The translations under genes and the position numbers were made by a program. Below are positions 1-8,737 of a DNA stretch of 64,000 nt, piece by piece; position 1 is the first letter of the stretch; every line of letters starts with the position of its first letter. This DNA is from Bacillota bacterium (GTDB taxonomy: Bacteria; Bacillota; Sulfobacillia; DUSP01; JBFMCS01): the NCBI GenBank assembly GCA_040754315.1, contig JBFMCS010000036.1, positions 1 through 64,000 on the forward strand, read 5' to 3'. Under the pieces are notes generated by a model, which searched no databases, had not been told where the DNA came from, and worked only from the letters and a program-made list of their open reading frames with translations.

Positions 1-70
1 CAGTGCCAGCAGCAAAGGAGGTGGCGCCGGCAGACTGACTCACGCCGTCAGGGATGTGGCCTTACTACGG

Positions 71-379
71 TCAGTACCGGAACTTTTTAATCGGCCATTT
101 GGGGAGTTTTGCAACCGGCCTTGACACATAGGTGCCACCCGTTTCAAATTCGATTGCCTGCCTGAGATGGGGATTTGATTTCTTGGTAAGAAATTGTGAG
201 ATATTGCTAAGGTAGCGACCACTTTGGCCGATATCGCTCCCGACTCCAGCCTCATACAGCCCTTGCTTCACATCTCGGTTGTATATTCTGTCTTCTTGGC
301 TAATTAACTCCAGGAAAGTGCGAAATCGGGGAGTAAGATCGCTAGGACGGGTAAGTGATTCAACAATCCGTTCCTTGAC
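71..379 (-). pseudogene. Decayed ORF, C-terminal fragment of unknown protein
   Basis: An open reading frame of about 102 codons runs on the minus strand from just after a TGA at 382-380 to a stop at 71. It reads as ordinary soluble protein (for example DLTPRFRTFLELI, GLYEAGVGSDIGQSG and LSNISQFLTKKSNPHLRQAI), but has no ATG; the first usable start is a GTG at 271, well inside the apparently conserved stretch. I therefore read it as the 3' end of a longer gene that lost its start. It lies directly downstream of the CBASS operon, in the same orientation, so it may be a former third component or an unrelated neighbour. I do not recognise the family. Confidence 0.4.
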
Positions 380-423
380 TCAGTGAACTTTTGCGTTTTT
401 GCTTCCAATTATTGTAACTACAG

Positions 424-501
424 AGGAGCATGGGCTCTGACCTCGAAAGGAGTTGTTGTTAACCATAATAACCCTTCGAGGAGGCCTGAGCCATGCTCCC
501 T
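424..501. repeat. Imperfect inverted repeat (hairpin) between the CBASS operon and the decayed ORF
   Basis: The arms AGGAGCATGGGCTCTGA-CCTCGAAAGG (424-450) and its near reverse complement (472-501) can form a stem of roughly 25 bp with a 21-base A/T-rich loop. It sits just beyond the effector stop codon at 512. It could be a terminator for the CBASS operon or the remnant of a small mobile repeat; there is no clean T-run on the minus strand. Confidence 0.55.
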
Positions 502-511
502 GTTGGTAAGG

Positions 512-1246
512 TTAGTATATGCCAAGAGAAAAATGCTGGCCAAGGGGTCGACTGAATGTTTCCAGGGTTTCTTCGACCGATTTACTCTCTATCTCACGGG
601 ACCTCGCAACTTGATTAACGCCATTTCTGACCGTAGTTTCGCCGCGGATGGCGCGTTCAAACTTCAGAACACCGACCGTCTGCCTGTCTCTGCCAGTATA
701 GTAATCTCCTTCCAAGAGCCTTCCACCACCTCGAACGTAAAGTCTAGCAGCCCCTCGATGCGTGTGCATTGTGTGTCCGGCGGTCGCTAATGGCTCGTTC
801 AAGTATTCGTAGCAGAGGAGGACACCAGTGGCACTTTCTAGAAGCACTCCTGCAATTGAGCTAGTAGACTTGGAGCGGGCAGTCTCTAGCTGCACACTTA
901 TTCCGGTCCAAGTCTGTCGTATAGTGAGAGTAGCATCCTTCTTTGCAGCATGGTCATCAAACGAAGAGGTGCAATGCCCATGCCAAGTACCGTTGAGGTC
1001 GGGGGTCTGGACCAGCCTAATCGTTCGGGCCAGCAGGCATTTCCAGATATACCTGTCGAAAAGCCCATAGAACAGGCCATAGAATCCTATGACTGATGGT
1101 GCACCAAACCACCATGGGGGACTCACGTGTGTGACTACCAAGAGTGTGCTGACTCCCCACGATAGCAGGACACTCGTCACGGCAATATAAAGAGGTACTA
1201 CCATTCTTTCCTTGGAATCGGTGGCGTATGGATGCATATTCTTCAC
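512..1246 (-). CDS. cap15: CBASS effector, Cap15-like two-helix beta-barrel protein
   Basis: 244 residues. Two hydrophobic helices (about 17-38 and 45-68) are followed by a beta-rich soluble domain opening with LNGTWHG near residue 84. This matches the S-2TM-beta (Cap15) architecture, in which a cyclic nucleotide binds the barrel and triggers oligomerisation and inner-membrane damage that kills the infected cell. The start ATG overlaps the stop of the upstream CD-NTase in an ATGA junction (1243-1246), so the two are translationally coupled. The family call rests on architecture, the L-G-W-G motif and the neighbour; membrane disruption is known for the family and inferred here. No Cap2/Cap3 accessory genes are visible, giving a minimal type I layout. 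Confidence 0.85.
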   Translation of the reverse strand: MKNMHPYATDSKERMVVPLYIAVTSVLLSWGVSTLLVVTHVSPPWWFGAPSVIGFYGLFYGLFDRYIWKCLLARTIRLVQTPDLNGTWHGHCTSSFDDHAAKKDATLTIRQTWTGISVQLETARSKSTSSIAGVLLESATGVLLCYEYLNEPLATAGHTMHTHRGAARLYVRGGGRLLEGDYYTGRDRQTVGVLKFERAIRGETTVRNGVNQVARSREIESKSVEETLETFSRPLGQHFSLGIY

Positions 1247-2103
1247 CAGTCATTCCAAAGTTGTATCAGGGCCCGTACAAGGTTTCTGGCGCTGGACACT
1301 GACCATTGTTCAGGAGTATTGCCGAACAGCGCCAACTGCTCATTCTGCGCGACAAAGGCTTCATAATCAACGCCGTTGAGAAAATTCACGGCATTGTAGA
1401 AGGTGTCCTGGCAGCTGCTGCTAAAGTTGGAGTCGGAGACATTGTAGAGTAGGCACTCCAAGAAGTACGATGGCGCCAAATCAGGCGAAATATGGTTGTG
1501 GGTTTCAAGATAGTTTCGTGCATTCTTGAACATCCTCACCGTGGGTTTATACCTGTTGGTGGTGTTCTGGTGTTTCTTGATGCCATTGGCAAGGTGAATT
1601 TTGGGATAGTTTATGACTTGTCGATGTTCGTTGCGGGTCCAAAAAGTCATCCCTTCTACACACACGGAGAGGTTCTTATAGTTCAGATATCGGGCGCATA
1701 CGACAACATCTGCGGGCAAGCGTCCACTTCCACCTTTCACTTTGATGCACTTGTTTCCTTCAGTGATAGTCTGTGCGCTATAGCAATCTTTTAGAGCTTG
1801 TAGCACATCGAGGTTGAAATCAGGCCAATCATAGGAGGCCGGGGATAGTCCCAGATCGTCTTTTTGCTTCTCAGACAGGTTGCTGTAGAAAGTCGAGTTA
1901 AGCTGAGCCACCAAATCGACATCCATGTCCCCGCGAATGTTGGTGCTGTTTTTATACGAGCCCTGAAGGTAGACTTCGTATTCAACGCTATCTGGCCATT
2001 CGTAGGAACTCAGAGCATTTCGTATAGACTCATGGGTACTCTTAGCAGTAGATACTGCACCTTGGTGAGACCAAGTCTCCAATTGAGATTCTGGAATTCC
2101 CAT
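1243..2103 (-). CDS. cdnX: CD-NTase (cGAS/DncV-like cyclic oligonucleotide synthase)
   Basis: 286 residues from an ATG at 2103, chosen because GGAGGTGAG sits 5 bases upstream; an earlier ATG (2127) has no such site. The nucleotidyltransferase signature is complete: GSY at 48-50, alternating acidic residues D59/D61/D63 in GDMDVDL, and a third strand aspartate D132 in LPADVVV. In the family these coordinate two metal ions for synthesis of a cyclic di- or trinucleotide on phage sensing. Length fits the SMODS class. The product cannot be read from sequence. It is the first gene of the two-gene CBASS operon, and its lower GC content than the neighbouring carB/argBC genes suggests acquisition. The clade (A-H) is not assigned; the symbol is a placeholder. 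Confidence 0.9.
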   Translation of the reverse strand: MGIPESQLETWSHQGAVSTAKSTHESIRNALSSYEWPDSVEYEVYLQGSYKNSTNIRGDMDVDLVAQLNSTFYSNLSEKQKDDLGLSPASYDWPDFNLDVLQALKDCYSAQTITEGNKCIKVKGGSGRLPADVVVCARYLNYKNLSVCVEGMTFWTRNEHRQVINYPKIHLANGIKKHQNTTNRYKPTVRMFKNARNYLETHNHISPDLAPSYFLECLLYNVSDSNFSSSCQDTFYNAVNFLNGVDYEAFVAQNEQLALFGNTPEQWSVSSARNLVRALIQLWNDW

Positions 2104-2558
2104 TTTTCTCACCTCCTCCGTACGCACTCTTGCCAGTTGACGTGAATTGCCTAACCAGCCACCGCCTTTACGAGGACGTAACGTATGACGAATACGGATC
2201 TGGCCATGCTTAAGCTGCCATTGCTCATTGGGCTATTAGGGATGTTGCGGGGTAGTGGTGTGAGTGGGAATTACAGCAAGCTTTTCCATTATTCGCTACC
2301 GCCATGAGGTTCCCCTTCCTCCTATACACCAGACTTCCATCCGTTTGACACGTACTGGCATAGTTGGTAGTATCTGGGCGTAGAAGTAAGACGAAATGGG
2401 GTGGTTCTGTTGCTCAAGAGAACCGGTATCATGAGAAGGGTGGATAAACCCTCTGCTTCGCTTTTTACACCATTCTACCGGACACTACTGGCGCTCTTCG
2501 ATAGGTACTCATGACATGATGTGCTATCTATCTCTCGCCAATTCAAGGTGGGTGCCCC
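2104..2558. other. Gene-free stretch between argB and the CBASS operon
   Basis: About 455 bases with no convincing gene. On the minus strand it contains the string GTGTAAAAAGCGAAG near 2453-2467 followed by a GGGTTTATCC segment, reminiscent of insertion-sequence ends, but I find no partner end or transposase. The CBASS promoter must lie close to 2103; no good -35/-10 pair is evident. The lower GC marks a boundary between the argB core gene and the defence operon. Confidence 0.35.
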
Positions 2559-3431
2559 TTACTTATCCCGGTTGATGGCGGTACCGTAACCCTCTTCGGC
2601 CAGCGCCCTTAAGAGGGCGTGCTCCCTCCTCCCGTCAACTATGTCCACCCTTGGGACTCCTCCCTCCAGGGCACGCAAGGCAGCCTCGGCCTTGGGCAGC
2701 ATCCCACCGCAGATAATCCCCCTTGCTGTGAGGTCCCGGATCCCCCCAGCGTCGAGTGCCGGCAGGATCCTGAGCCGCTCTCTGTCCCCCGCTACACCCG
2801 GAACATCAGTGAGCATGACTAGCCTGTCCGCCTTCAAGGCCATAGCCAGCGCCCCGCCAACCGTATCGGCATTGATGTTGTAGGTGTGCCCGTCACGGCC
2901 TCTTCCCATGGGAGACACCACGCCGATGTGCCCTCCCACTGTTCTTGCTTCAAATACCTCCCGGTCAATTGCCTCTACCTCACCAACATACCCCAGTCCC
3001 GGGATGGGGTGTCTTCGGGCGCAGGTGAGCCCGTGGTTACCCTTAAGACCCACAGCCCTTGCCCCAGCCGCCCTTATGAGGGATACAAGGTCCGAGTTCA
3101 CCTGGTCCAATGCCCGCTCCACCACCTCCAGGACGGCCATGTCCGTAACCCTGAGGCCATCTATGAAACGGCCTTCAATGCCCGCTTGCTGCAATGCCCG
3201 CCCGATTACCGGGCCGCCGCCATGCACCACCGCCAGGCGCACTCCTGCCCTCCACAGGGCCGTGAGATCCTCCGCCATAGCAGCCTTCAGGGCTTCACTC
3301 ACCATGGCGTGCCCCCCGTACTTCACCACCACAATGCCTCCGTACCCGGCTCCAAGGGATCCAGGGGCCTCCCCTGAGGGGGTGGCCCCTGGAAACACAG
3401 CACCCATGGGTGTAACCTCCAGTGATGTCAT
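2559..3431 (-). CDS. argB: Acetylglutamate kinase
   Basis: 290 residues. Second step of arginine synthesis: ATP-dependent phosphorylation of N-acetylglutamate. Amino-acid-kinase landmarks are all present: KYGGHAM near the N-terminus, VVHGGGP, the N-acetylglutamate site segment RDGHTYNINAD, the nucleotide segment TDVPGV and the C-terminal GGMLPKAEAA. I chose the ATG at 3431 because it overlaps the argC stop as ATGA (3428-3431); the longer frame to 3464 has no ribosome site. The N-terminus carries about 30 extra residues before the kinase core. It is the last gene of carB-argC-argB, so expression should follow the promoter at 7762-7790. Confidence 0.95.
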   Translation of the reverse strand: MTSLEVTPMGAVFPGATPSGEAPGSLGAGYGGIVVVKYGGHAMVSEALKAAMAEDLTALWRAGVRLAVVHGGGPVIGRALQQAGIEGRFIDGLRVTDMAVLEVVERALDQVNSDLVSLIRAAGARAVGLKGNHGLTCARRHPIPGLGYVGEVEAIDREVFEARTVGGHIGVVSPMGRGRDGHTYNINADTVGGALAMALKADRLVMLTDVPGVAGDRERLRILPALDAGGIRDLTARGIICGGMLPKAEAALRALEGGVPRVDIVDGRREHALLRALAEEGYGTAINRDK

Positions 3432-4465
3432 GGGAAGATGGAAATGGCCTTCAGCCCAGCGCACTCCGCCAGTCCAAAGAGGATATTCATGTTCTGCACT
3501 GCCTGGCCGGCCGCTCCTTTGACAAGGTTGTCTATGGCAGCGATGACGATGAGCATCCCAGTGTTCTCGTCAACCCTTACTGCTACGTGGCAGTTGTTCG
3601 ACCCCAGCACGTGTTTCGTGCTGGGCAGGCTGCCATTAAGCACCTCAACAAAGGGCTCCCCCTTGTAGAAGCTCATGTAGATCTCAGTCGCCTCTTCCTG
3701 GGAGAGATCCCTGGAGCACTGGATGTAGATGGTGCAGAGGATGCCCCTGGTCACCGGGGCAATGTGGGGAGTGAAGCACGCACTCACAGGGCGGCCCGCG
3801 ATGAAACCCATCTCCTGGATCATCTCTGGCAGGTGGCGGTGCCCCCCCACCCCGTAGGGCGTCATGTTCTCGTTGACCTCAGAGAAGTGAACCTGAAGGG
3901 ACAGGGCTCTGCCGGCCCCCGATACGCCGGACTTGGCGTCTATAACCATGGGCCGGCCGTCTAGCAGTCCCGCCTTCAGCAGTGGCGCCACGCCTAGAAT
4001 CGCTGCCGTGGGATAGCAGCCTGGGTTTGCCACGAGCCGGCGCCCCCCGATGTCATCCCTGTGGAGTTCAGGCAGCCCGTACTCGGCCTCATCGAGAAGG
4101 TGAGGGCATGCGTGGGTCTCACCATACCACTTGCGGAACATCTCTGGGTCCTTCAGGCGGAAGTCTGCGCCAAGATCGACCACACGGGCCCCAGCCTCGA
4201 GCACCTTGGGCACAATCTCCATGGCGTGCCCCGGCGGGAGACAGAAGAACACCACATCCGAATCCCGGCCAATCACCTCTATATCAGGTGTCTCGCACTC
4301 CATGGTAACCTTGCGGTTCAGGTGGGGATACACCTGGCCCATGGACACCCCCGCATAGGATTCCGATGCCAGGTGGCAGAGCCTAACCCCAGGGTGCACC
4401 GAAAGGATCCTCACCAGTTCCTGGCCGGCGTAACCCGTGGCCCCAATTACACTTGCCTTCAGCAT
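3428..4465 (-). CDS. argC: N-acetyl-gamma-glutamyl-phosphate reductase
   Basis: 345 residues, the usual length. Third step of arginine synthesis: NADPH-dependent reduction of the acyl phosphate made by ArgB. The Rossmann motif GATGYAG is at residues 8-14 and the catalytic cysteine is C150 in NPGCYPT. The ATG has GGAGGG eight bases upstream. It lies 25 bases downstream of carB and overlaps argB by four bases, so the three are one transcription unit feeding arginine synthesis. Nothing unusual inside the gene. Confidence 0.97.
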   Translation of the reverse strand: MLKASVIGATGYAGQELVRILSVHPGVRLCHLASESYAGVSMGQVYPHLNRKVTMECETPDIEVIGRDSDVVFFCLPPGHAMEIVPKVLEAGARVVDLGADFRLKDPEMFRKWYGETHACPHLLDEAEYGLPELHRDDIGGRRLVANPGCYPTAAILGVAPLLKAGLLDGRPMVIDAKSGVSGAGRALSLQVHFSEVNENMTPYGVGGHRHLPEMIQEMGFIAGRPVSACFTPHIAPVTRGILCTIYIQCSRDLSQEEATEIYMSFYKGEPFVEVLNGSLPSTKHVLGSNNCHVAVRVDENTGMLIVIAAIDNLVKGAAGQAVQNMNILFGLAECAGLKAISIFP

Positions 4466-4490
4466 GCATGACTCCCTCCCCTGGGACTAG

Positions 4491-7400
4491 TCACTTACTC
4501 ATTAATATAGGCGTAATTGCATCTTTATGCAAGCCTGTTTGCACTCCCTTGACCGCGTCAAGAAGGCCCCGGGCAGTATCCAAGGAGGTAAGGCACGGGA
4601 TTCCCATCTCTGCGGCCGCCCTGCGCCAGCGGTAGCCATGGGTTTCATGGTTCATGCCCTTGGTGGGGGTGATGATGGCCAGGTCTATGCTTCCCTGGGA
4701 AATGCAGTGGAGCACAGAACCCGGTTCCTCCCCCTCTTTACGCAGTTCCTCAACCTGGACTCCCGCCGATCGCAGCGCCATGGCAGTATTACCCGCGGCC
4801 TTCACGCGAAACCCCAGGGACGAAAACCCCTCCAGGATCCGTATCGCATCTCCCTTGTCCTTGCCGGCCGTCGCCGCGAACACAGAGCCGCCAGGCTCCA
4901 GCCCGACATTGGCCCCGAGGAGGGCCTTGAAGAGAGCCGTGGGAAAGTCCTTTCCCCGCCCCATGACTTCACCCGTGGATTTCATCTCGGGCCCCACGTG
5001 GGGGTCGACCCTTCCCAGCTTGGCAAAGGAGAAAACGGGCGCCTTGACGTAGACATCCCCGGGGGAGGGCCACACCCCGGGGGAGAGCCCTTGATTCCTC
5101 AGGGTCTCTCCCAGCATGACCCTGACAGCCACATCCACCGCTTTAAGGCCGGTTGCCTTGCTCAAGAAGGGTACTGTCCGGCTTGCCCGGGGGTTTGCCT
5201 CCAGGACGTAAACCACCCCACTATACACCACGAATTGCAGGTTTATGAATCCAAGGATGGAAAGCGCACTGGATATAACCTTGGTGTAGTGCAGGATCGT
5301 GTCCATGTGGACACTTGGCAGGCTCTGTGCGGGATACACGGTGATACTGTCCCCTGAGTGAACCCCGGCCCTCTCCAGGTGCTCCATGACCCCGATCACC
5401 AGCACATCTTCGCCGTCCCCGATGGCGTCCACCTCCACCTCAAGACCAGGGATGTAGCGATCCACCAGTACAGGGTGGTGTGGAGACACCCTGGCAGCCC
5501 TCCCCATATACCCGGCAAGTTCTCCGGGCCCGCGCACGATCTCCATGGCACGCCCCCCCAGCACGTAGGAGGGCCTAACCACCACAGGGTAGCCAATCTT
5601 TTCAGCTATGGCCAGGGCCTCCCCGGGGGAACGTCCTGTTCCTCCAGGGGGCGTGGGAACCTCCAATTCCTGGAGAAGGCTGTGAAAGCGCTCCCGGTCC
5701 TCGGCGAGATCCACATGCTCCACCGGTGTTCCCAGGATCCTAATCCCGGCCTGGTCTAAAGGAGCCGCCAGGTTGATGGCGGTCTGCCCGCCGCACTGCA
5801 CTATGACTCCCCGAGGACGCTCCTTCCGGCACACCGCCAGTATGTCCTCAACGGTCAGAGGCTCGAAGTACAGGCGGTCGGCTACATTGTAGTCAGTACT
5901 TACGGTTTCGGGGTTGTTGTTGATGATGACCGCCCTGATCCCCTGGCGCTGCAGCGACCAGACGGCATGCACAGAGCAGTAATCAAACTCAATGCCCTGA
6001 CCTATGCGGATGGGCCCCGATCCCAGCACCAAGACGCTCCCGCCCTCAGGGTCCTGGGCCTCATCCTCCGTCTCGTAGGCAGAGTAGAAGTAAGGAGTCA
6101 CCGCCTCGAACTCCGCCGCGCAAGTATCGACCATCTTGTAGACCGGCCTTAACTGGAGGTTCTCCCTGAGAAGGCGAATGCTGGTCTCCGTGAGGCCCGC
6201 AAGCCTGGCAAGGGTGGCGTCGGAGAAGCCCAGGCGCTTCGCCTCCAGGAGAGTCTCGGGGTCAGGCAGCCCCGGGCTTATCTTGGCCTCCGCCATGGTG
6301 ATCCGCCGTATCTTCCACAGGAAGAAAGGGTCGATGCCGGTCCTCCTTGAGACCTCATCCACGCCTAAGCCCCTGCGAAATGCTGCCGCCAGGAGCCACA
6401 GGCGCTCGTCATCGGCAACCTCGATTCGCTTTAGGATCCCCTGGGTGGTCCAGGAGGCCTCATCTGGGTGGAACAGGTCGGCCCCGCTGCCCTCCAGGGA
6501 CCTCAGCGCCTTCAGAAGCGCAGGCTCGAAGCCGCGTCCTATGGCCATGACCTCTCCCGTGGCCTTCATCTGGGTCCCCAAGGTCCTGTCCGCGGTGGGG
6601 AACTTGTCAAAGGGCCATCGTGGGACCTTTAGCACCACATAATCCAAGGCTGGCTCGAAACCCGCGCAGGTGGTACCGGTTACGGGGTTTGGGATCTCGT
6701 CCAGGGCATACCCAATGGCGATCTTCGTGGCCACCTTGGCGATGGGGTAACCCGTGGCCTTGGAAGCCAGGGCGCTGGACCTGCTTACCCTGGGGTTCAC
6801 CTCAATCACGTGGTAGTCTGAGCCATGGGGGTTCAGGGCAAACTGGACGTTGCAGCCACCCTCTATTCCGAGGTCACTGATGATGGCAAAGGCCGCAGAT
6901 CGCAGCATCTGGTGCTCTCCATCGGACAGGGTCTGGCTCGGGGCCACCACTATGCTGTCCCCGGTATGTACCCCCATGGGATCCAGGTTCTCTATGTTGC
7001 ACACAGCGACGCAGTTGCCCTTGCCATCCCTCATGACCTCGTATTCTATCTCCTTGTGGCCAACCAGGCTCTTCTCCACAAGCACCTGCCGGGTTGGGCT
7101 TGCCCTGAGGCCCCGCGCGGCAAGGCGCCGTAGTTCCTGGGGGTCCCTGGCCAAGCCTCCCCCTGTGCCCCCCAGGGTATAGGCGGGGCGCACCACAACG
7201 GGAAGGCCTATGGAACCAGCCGCATCGAGCACAGCCTCGACAGATGTACATATCTCGCTGGGAGGGACTGGCTGTCCCAAGTCACGCATGGTGTCCCGGA
7301 AGGCCTCCCTGTCCTCACCCCGGACTATGGCATCCAGGGGTGTTCCCAGGAGGCTCACCCCGTATCTCTCCAGGACCCCCTTCTTAGCCAGTTCTACCGC

Positions 7401-7682
7401 CAGGTTGAGCCCTGTCTGGCCGCCTAGGGTAGCGAGCAAGCCCTGGGGCCTCTCCCTGGCGATGATAGCCTCTGCGTACTGGCAGTTTAAAGGCTCAAGG
7501 TAGACGCGGTCGGCCACACCGGTGTCCGTCATGATGGTAGCCGGGTTTGAGTTATGAAGGACGACCTTGATGCCTTCCTCCCTCAGGGCAGCGCAGGCTT
7601 GGGTGCCAGCGTAGTCAAACTCCGCCGCCTGGCCTATTACGATGGGGCCAGACCCAATCACCATGACCTTGTCCAGATTCAA
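4491..7682 (-). CDS. carB: Carbamoyl-phosphate synthase large subunit
   Basis: About 1063 residues with the duplicated ATP-grasp architecture of the family: two halves each opening with GSGPI.IGQ and each with an NPR motif, an oligomerisation domain between them, and a C-terminal MGS-like allosteric domain. It makes carbamoyl phosphate from bicarbonate, ammonia and two ATP. The start is set at a TTG (7682): GGGGGAGG lies 9 bases upstream, it begins six residues before the conserved GSGPIVIG core region, and it gives the family length. The longer frame to 7790 runs through the promoter. The small glutaminase subunit carA is not in this window, so it must be elsewhere. Grouping with argC and argB suggests an arginine-responsive copy. 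Confidence 0.95.
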   Translation of the reverse strand: MNLDKVMVIGSGPIVIGQAAEFDYAGTQACAALREEGIKVVLHNSNPATIMTDTGVADRVYLEPLNCQYAEAIIARERPQGLLATLGGQTGLNLAVELAKKGVLERYGVSLLGTPLDAIVRGEDREAFRDTMRDLGQPVPPSEICTSVEAVLDAAGSIGLPVVVRPAYTLGGTGGGLARDPQELRRLAARGLRASPTRQVLVEKSLVGHKEIEYEVMRDGKGNCVAVCNIENLDPMGVHTGDSIVVAPSQTLSDGEHQMLRSAAFAIISDLGIEGGCNVQFALNPHGSDYHVIEVNPRVSRSSALASKATGYPIAKVATKIAIGYALDEIPNPVTGTTCAGFEPALDYVVLKVPRWPFDKFPTADRTLGTQMKATGEVMAIGRGFEPALLKALRSLEGSGADLFHPDEASWTTQGILKRIEVADDERLWLLAAAFRRGLGVDEVSRRTGIDPFFLWKIRRITMAEAKISPGLPDPETLLEAKRLGFSDATLARLAGLTETSIRLLRENLQLRPVYKMVDTCAAEFEAVTPYFYSAYETEDEAQDPEGGSVLVLGSGPIRIGQGIEFDYCSVHAVWSLQRQGIRAVIINNNPETVSTDYNVADRLYFEPLTVEDILAVCRKERPRGVIVQCGGQTAINLAAPLDQAGIRILGTPVEHVDLAEDRERFHSLLQELEVPTPPGGTGRSPGEALAIAEKIGYPVVVRPSYVLGGRAMEIVRGPGELAGYMGRAARVSPHHPVLVDRYIPGLEVEVDAIGDGEDVLVIGVMEHLERAGVHSGDSITVYPAQSLPSVHMDTILHYTKVISSALSILGFINLQFVVYSGVVYVLEANPRASRTVPFLSKATGLKAVDVAVRVMLGETLRNQGLSPGVWPSPGDVYVKAPVFSFAKLGRVDPHVGPEMKSTGEVMGRGKDFPTALFKALLGANVGLEPGGSVFAATAGKDKGDAIRILEGFSSLGFRVKAAGNTAMALRSAGVQVEELRKEGEEPGSVLHCISQGSIDLAIITPTKGMNHETHGYRWRRAAAEMGIPCLTSLDTARGLLDAVKGVQTGLHKDAITPILMSK

Positions 7683-7757
7683 GCCTTCATTCCTCCCCCT
7701 GTCCCTATCAAAAAGGCGGCCTCTCAGGGGAGGTTCCCCGAGACTTGCCGCCCTGTT

Positions 7758-7790
7758 CATGATTATAACTATCTGTGTATAATCATGCAA
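7758..7790 (-). promoter_or_regulatory. carB-argCB promoter with overlapping palindromic operator
   Basis: Read on the minus strand there is a -35 TTGCAT (7790-7785), a 17-base spacer and a -10 TATAAT (7767-7762). Overlaying it is a perfect inverted repeat CATGATTATA-N10-TATAATCATG (7787-7758) that covers part of the -35, the whole spacer and the -10. A bound repressor there would block RNA polymerase. ArgR/AhrC ARG boxes are A/T-rich TGAAT/ATTCA palindromes placed this way, so an arginine repressor is the natural candidate, but the match to a canonical ARG box is only partial. The leader to the TTG start is about 75 bases. Confidence 0.7.
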
Positions 7791-8177
7791 CTGTTTCTAT
7801 GAATTCCTGCCTCTGTGAATTCCGGCCCGGTTGTGCGAACCCTTGGTTGGAGGACCTGGACAATCCCCGGGTCCTTCAGAAGCAGTACCCAAAACGTTAA
7901 TGTTACCAAGGATGGCTGAACCTCTTGAGAGACCCCTCCTGGGTGCGTTTTGAGTTCAAACTCGCCCATTCCCAGTTGTGGGTCTCCCTCCCTCCTACCA
8001 AAAACCTTTATCCTGATCTACTTTACTCCAAACGACAGCCTCTCCGCTGGTGAGTGGCAATCTACTACTCATCGTAGATACGCTTAAGCTGTTGAAGCCT
8101 GCATTCCCGGCCGAATACTCCACTCTTTCGGGCAACCTGTGGCGCCTTTTCGGGTGAGCCCTTTCCATCCTACCTCA
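7791..8177. other. Gene-free stretch upstream of the carB promoter
   Basis: 387 bases without a supported gene. A short minus-strand frame (7769-7969) overlaps the promoter and has no family resemblance. Close to the promoter the string GGAATTCA occurs twice about 16 bases apart, which could be an activator site or chance. I see no riboswitch consensus that I can defend. Confidence 0.3.
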
Positions 8178-8714
8178 CTAGGGGGTAGGTTTTTGGGGGC
8201 AAAGGCCCATAAAGCTCAGGTATGCATTGGAGTCGAATAGCAGTATCACCACTCGCTTCAGGGGACCTGGGTCAGAAAAGCCGATGATCTCCTCCAGCAT
8301 CACCCGGCCCGCCTCCTCCAGTGAAAACCCTCCAACTCCAGTTCCCAGCGCCGGAAAGGCAATGCTGCCGACACCCAGCTCCACAGCCCTCTCCAGGCTT
8401 GCCCGGGTGGATCTCCTGATGTACTCCTCGCTTGTTCTGAGATCCTCGCCCATGGTAACTGCGTGGATCACATGCCGTGCCTTCAGAGCGCCAGCTCCCG
8501 TTGCCACGGCGTCACCCACAGCTATGGGGCCCTTTGAGACCGCCTCCCGTTCGATCTCGGTCCCACCCTTACGCTTGATGGCCCCCGCCACACCGCCACC
8601 CATCCAGAGGTGGTTGTTGGCAGCGTTAACAATGGCATCCACATCAGCTTCTGTAAGATCGCCAACTCCCACCTGGATCTCTAGAGGGCCTGACCTGAAT
8701 GTCTTCCCTTCCAA
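8178..8714 (-). CDS. Macrodomain protein (ADP-ribose / O-acetyl-ADP-ribose hydrolase type)
   Basis: 178 residues, essentially one macrodomain. Signature segments are DAIVNAANNHL, GGGVAGAIKRKGG, GDAVATGAGALKARHVIHAV and the C-terminal loop PALGTGVGGFS. Members bind ADP-ribose and remove it from proteins or hydrolyse O-acetyl-ADP-ribose. The start is a TTG with GGGGGG eight bases upstream. It ends a two-gene minus-strand unit behind ahcY (23-base gap), so co-expression with S-adenosylmethionine recycling is likely, though a functional link is not obvious. The exact substrate is not resolved by sequence. Confidence 0.9.
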   Translation of the reverse strand: MEGKTFRSGPLEIQVGVGDLTEADVDAIVNAANNHLWMGGGVAGAIKRKGGTEIEREAVSKGPIAVGDAVATGAGALKARHVIHAVTMGEDLRTSEEYIRRSTRASLERAVELGVGSIAFPALGTGVGGFSLEEAGRVMLEEIIGFSDPGPLKRVVILLFDSNAYLSFMGLCPQKPTP

Positions 8715-8737
8715 GCGAACAGCCCCCCCACAGGCCT

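Noticed and set aside
383-790. 135-codon plus-strand frame over the CBASS effector
   Set aside because: It is antisense to a well-supported gene, has no ribosome site and includes the hairpin region.
4527-5357. 276-codon plus-strand frame inside carB
   Set aside because: A by-product of GC-rich third positions opposite carB; no protein-like pattern or start signal.
7800-8177. Possible riboswitch upstream of carB
   Set aside because: G/C-rich strings can be folded but no known consensus fits, and a normal promoter lies only 75 bases from the start codon.
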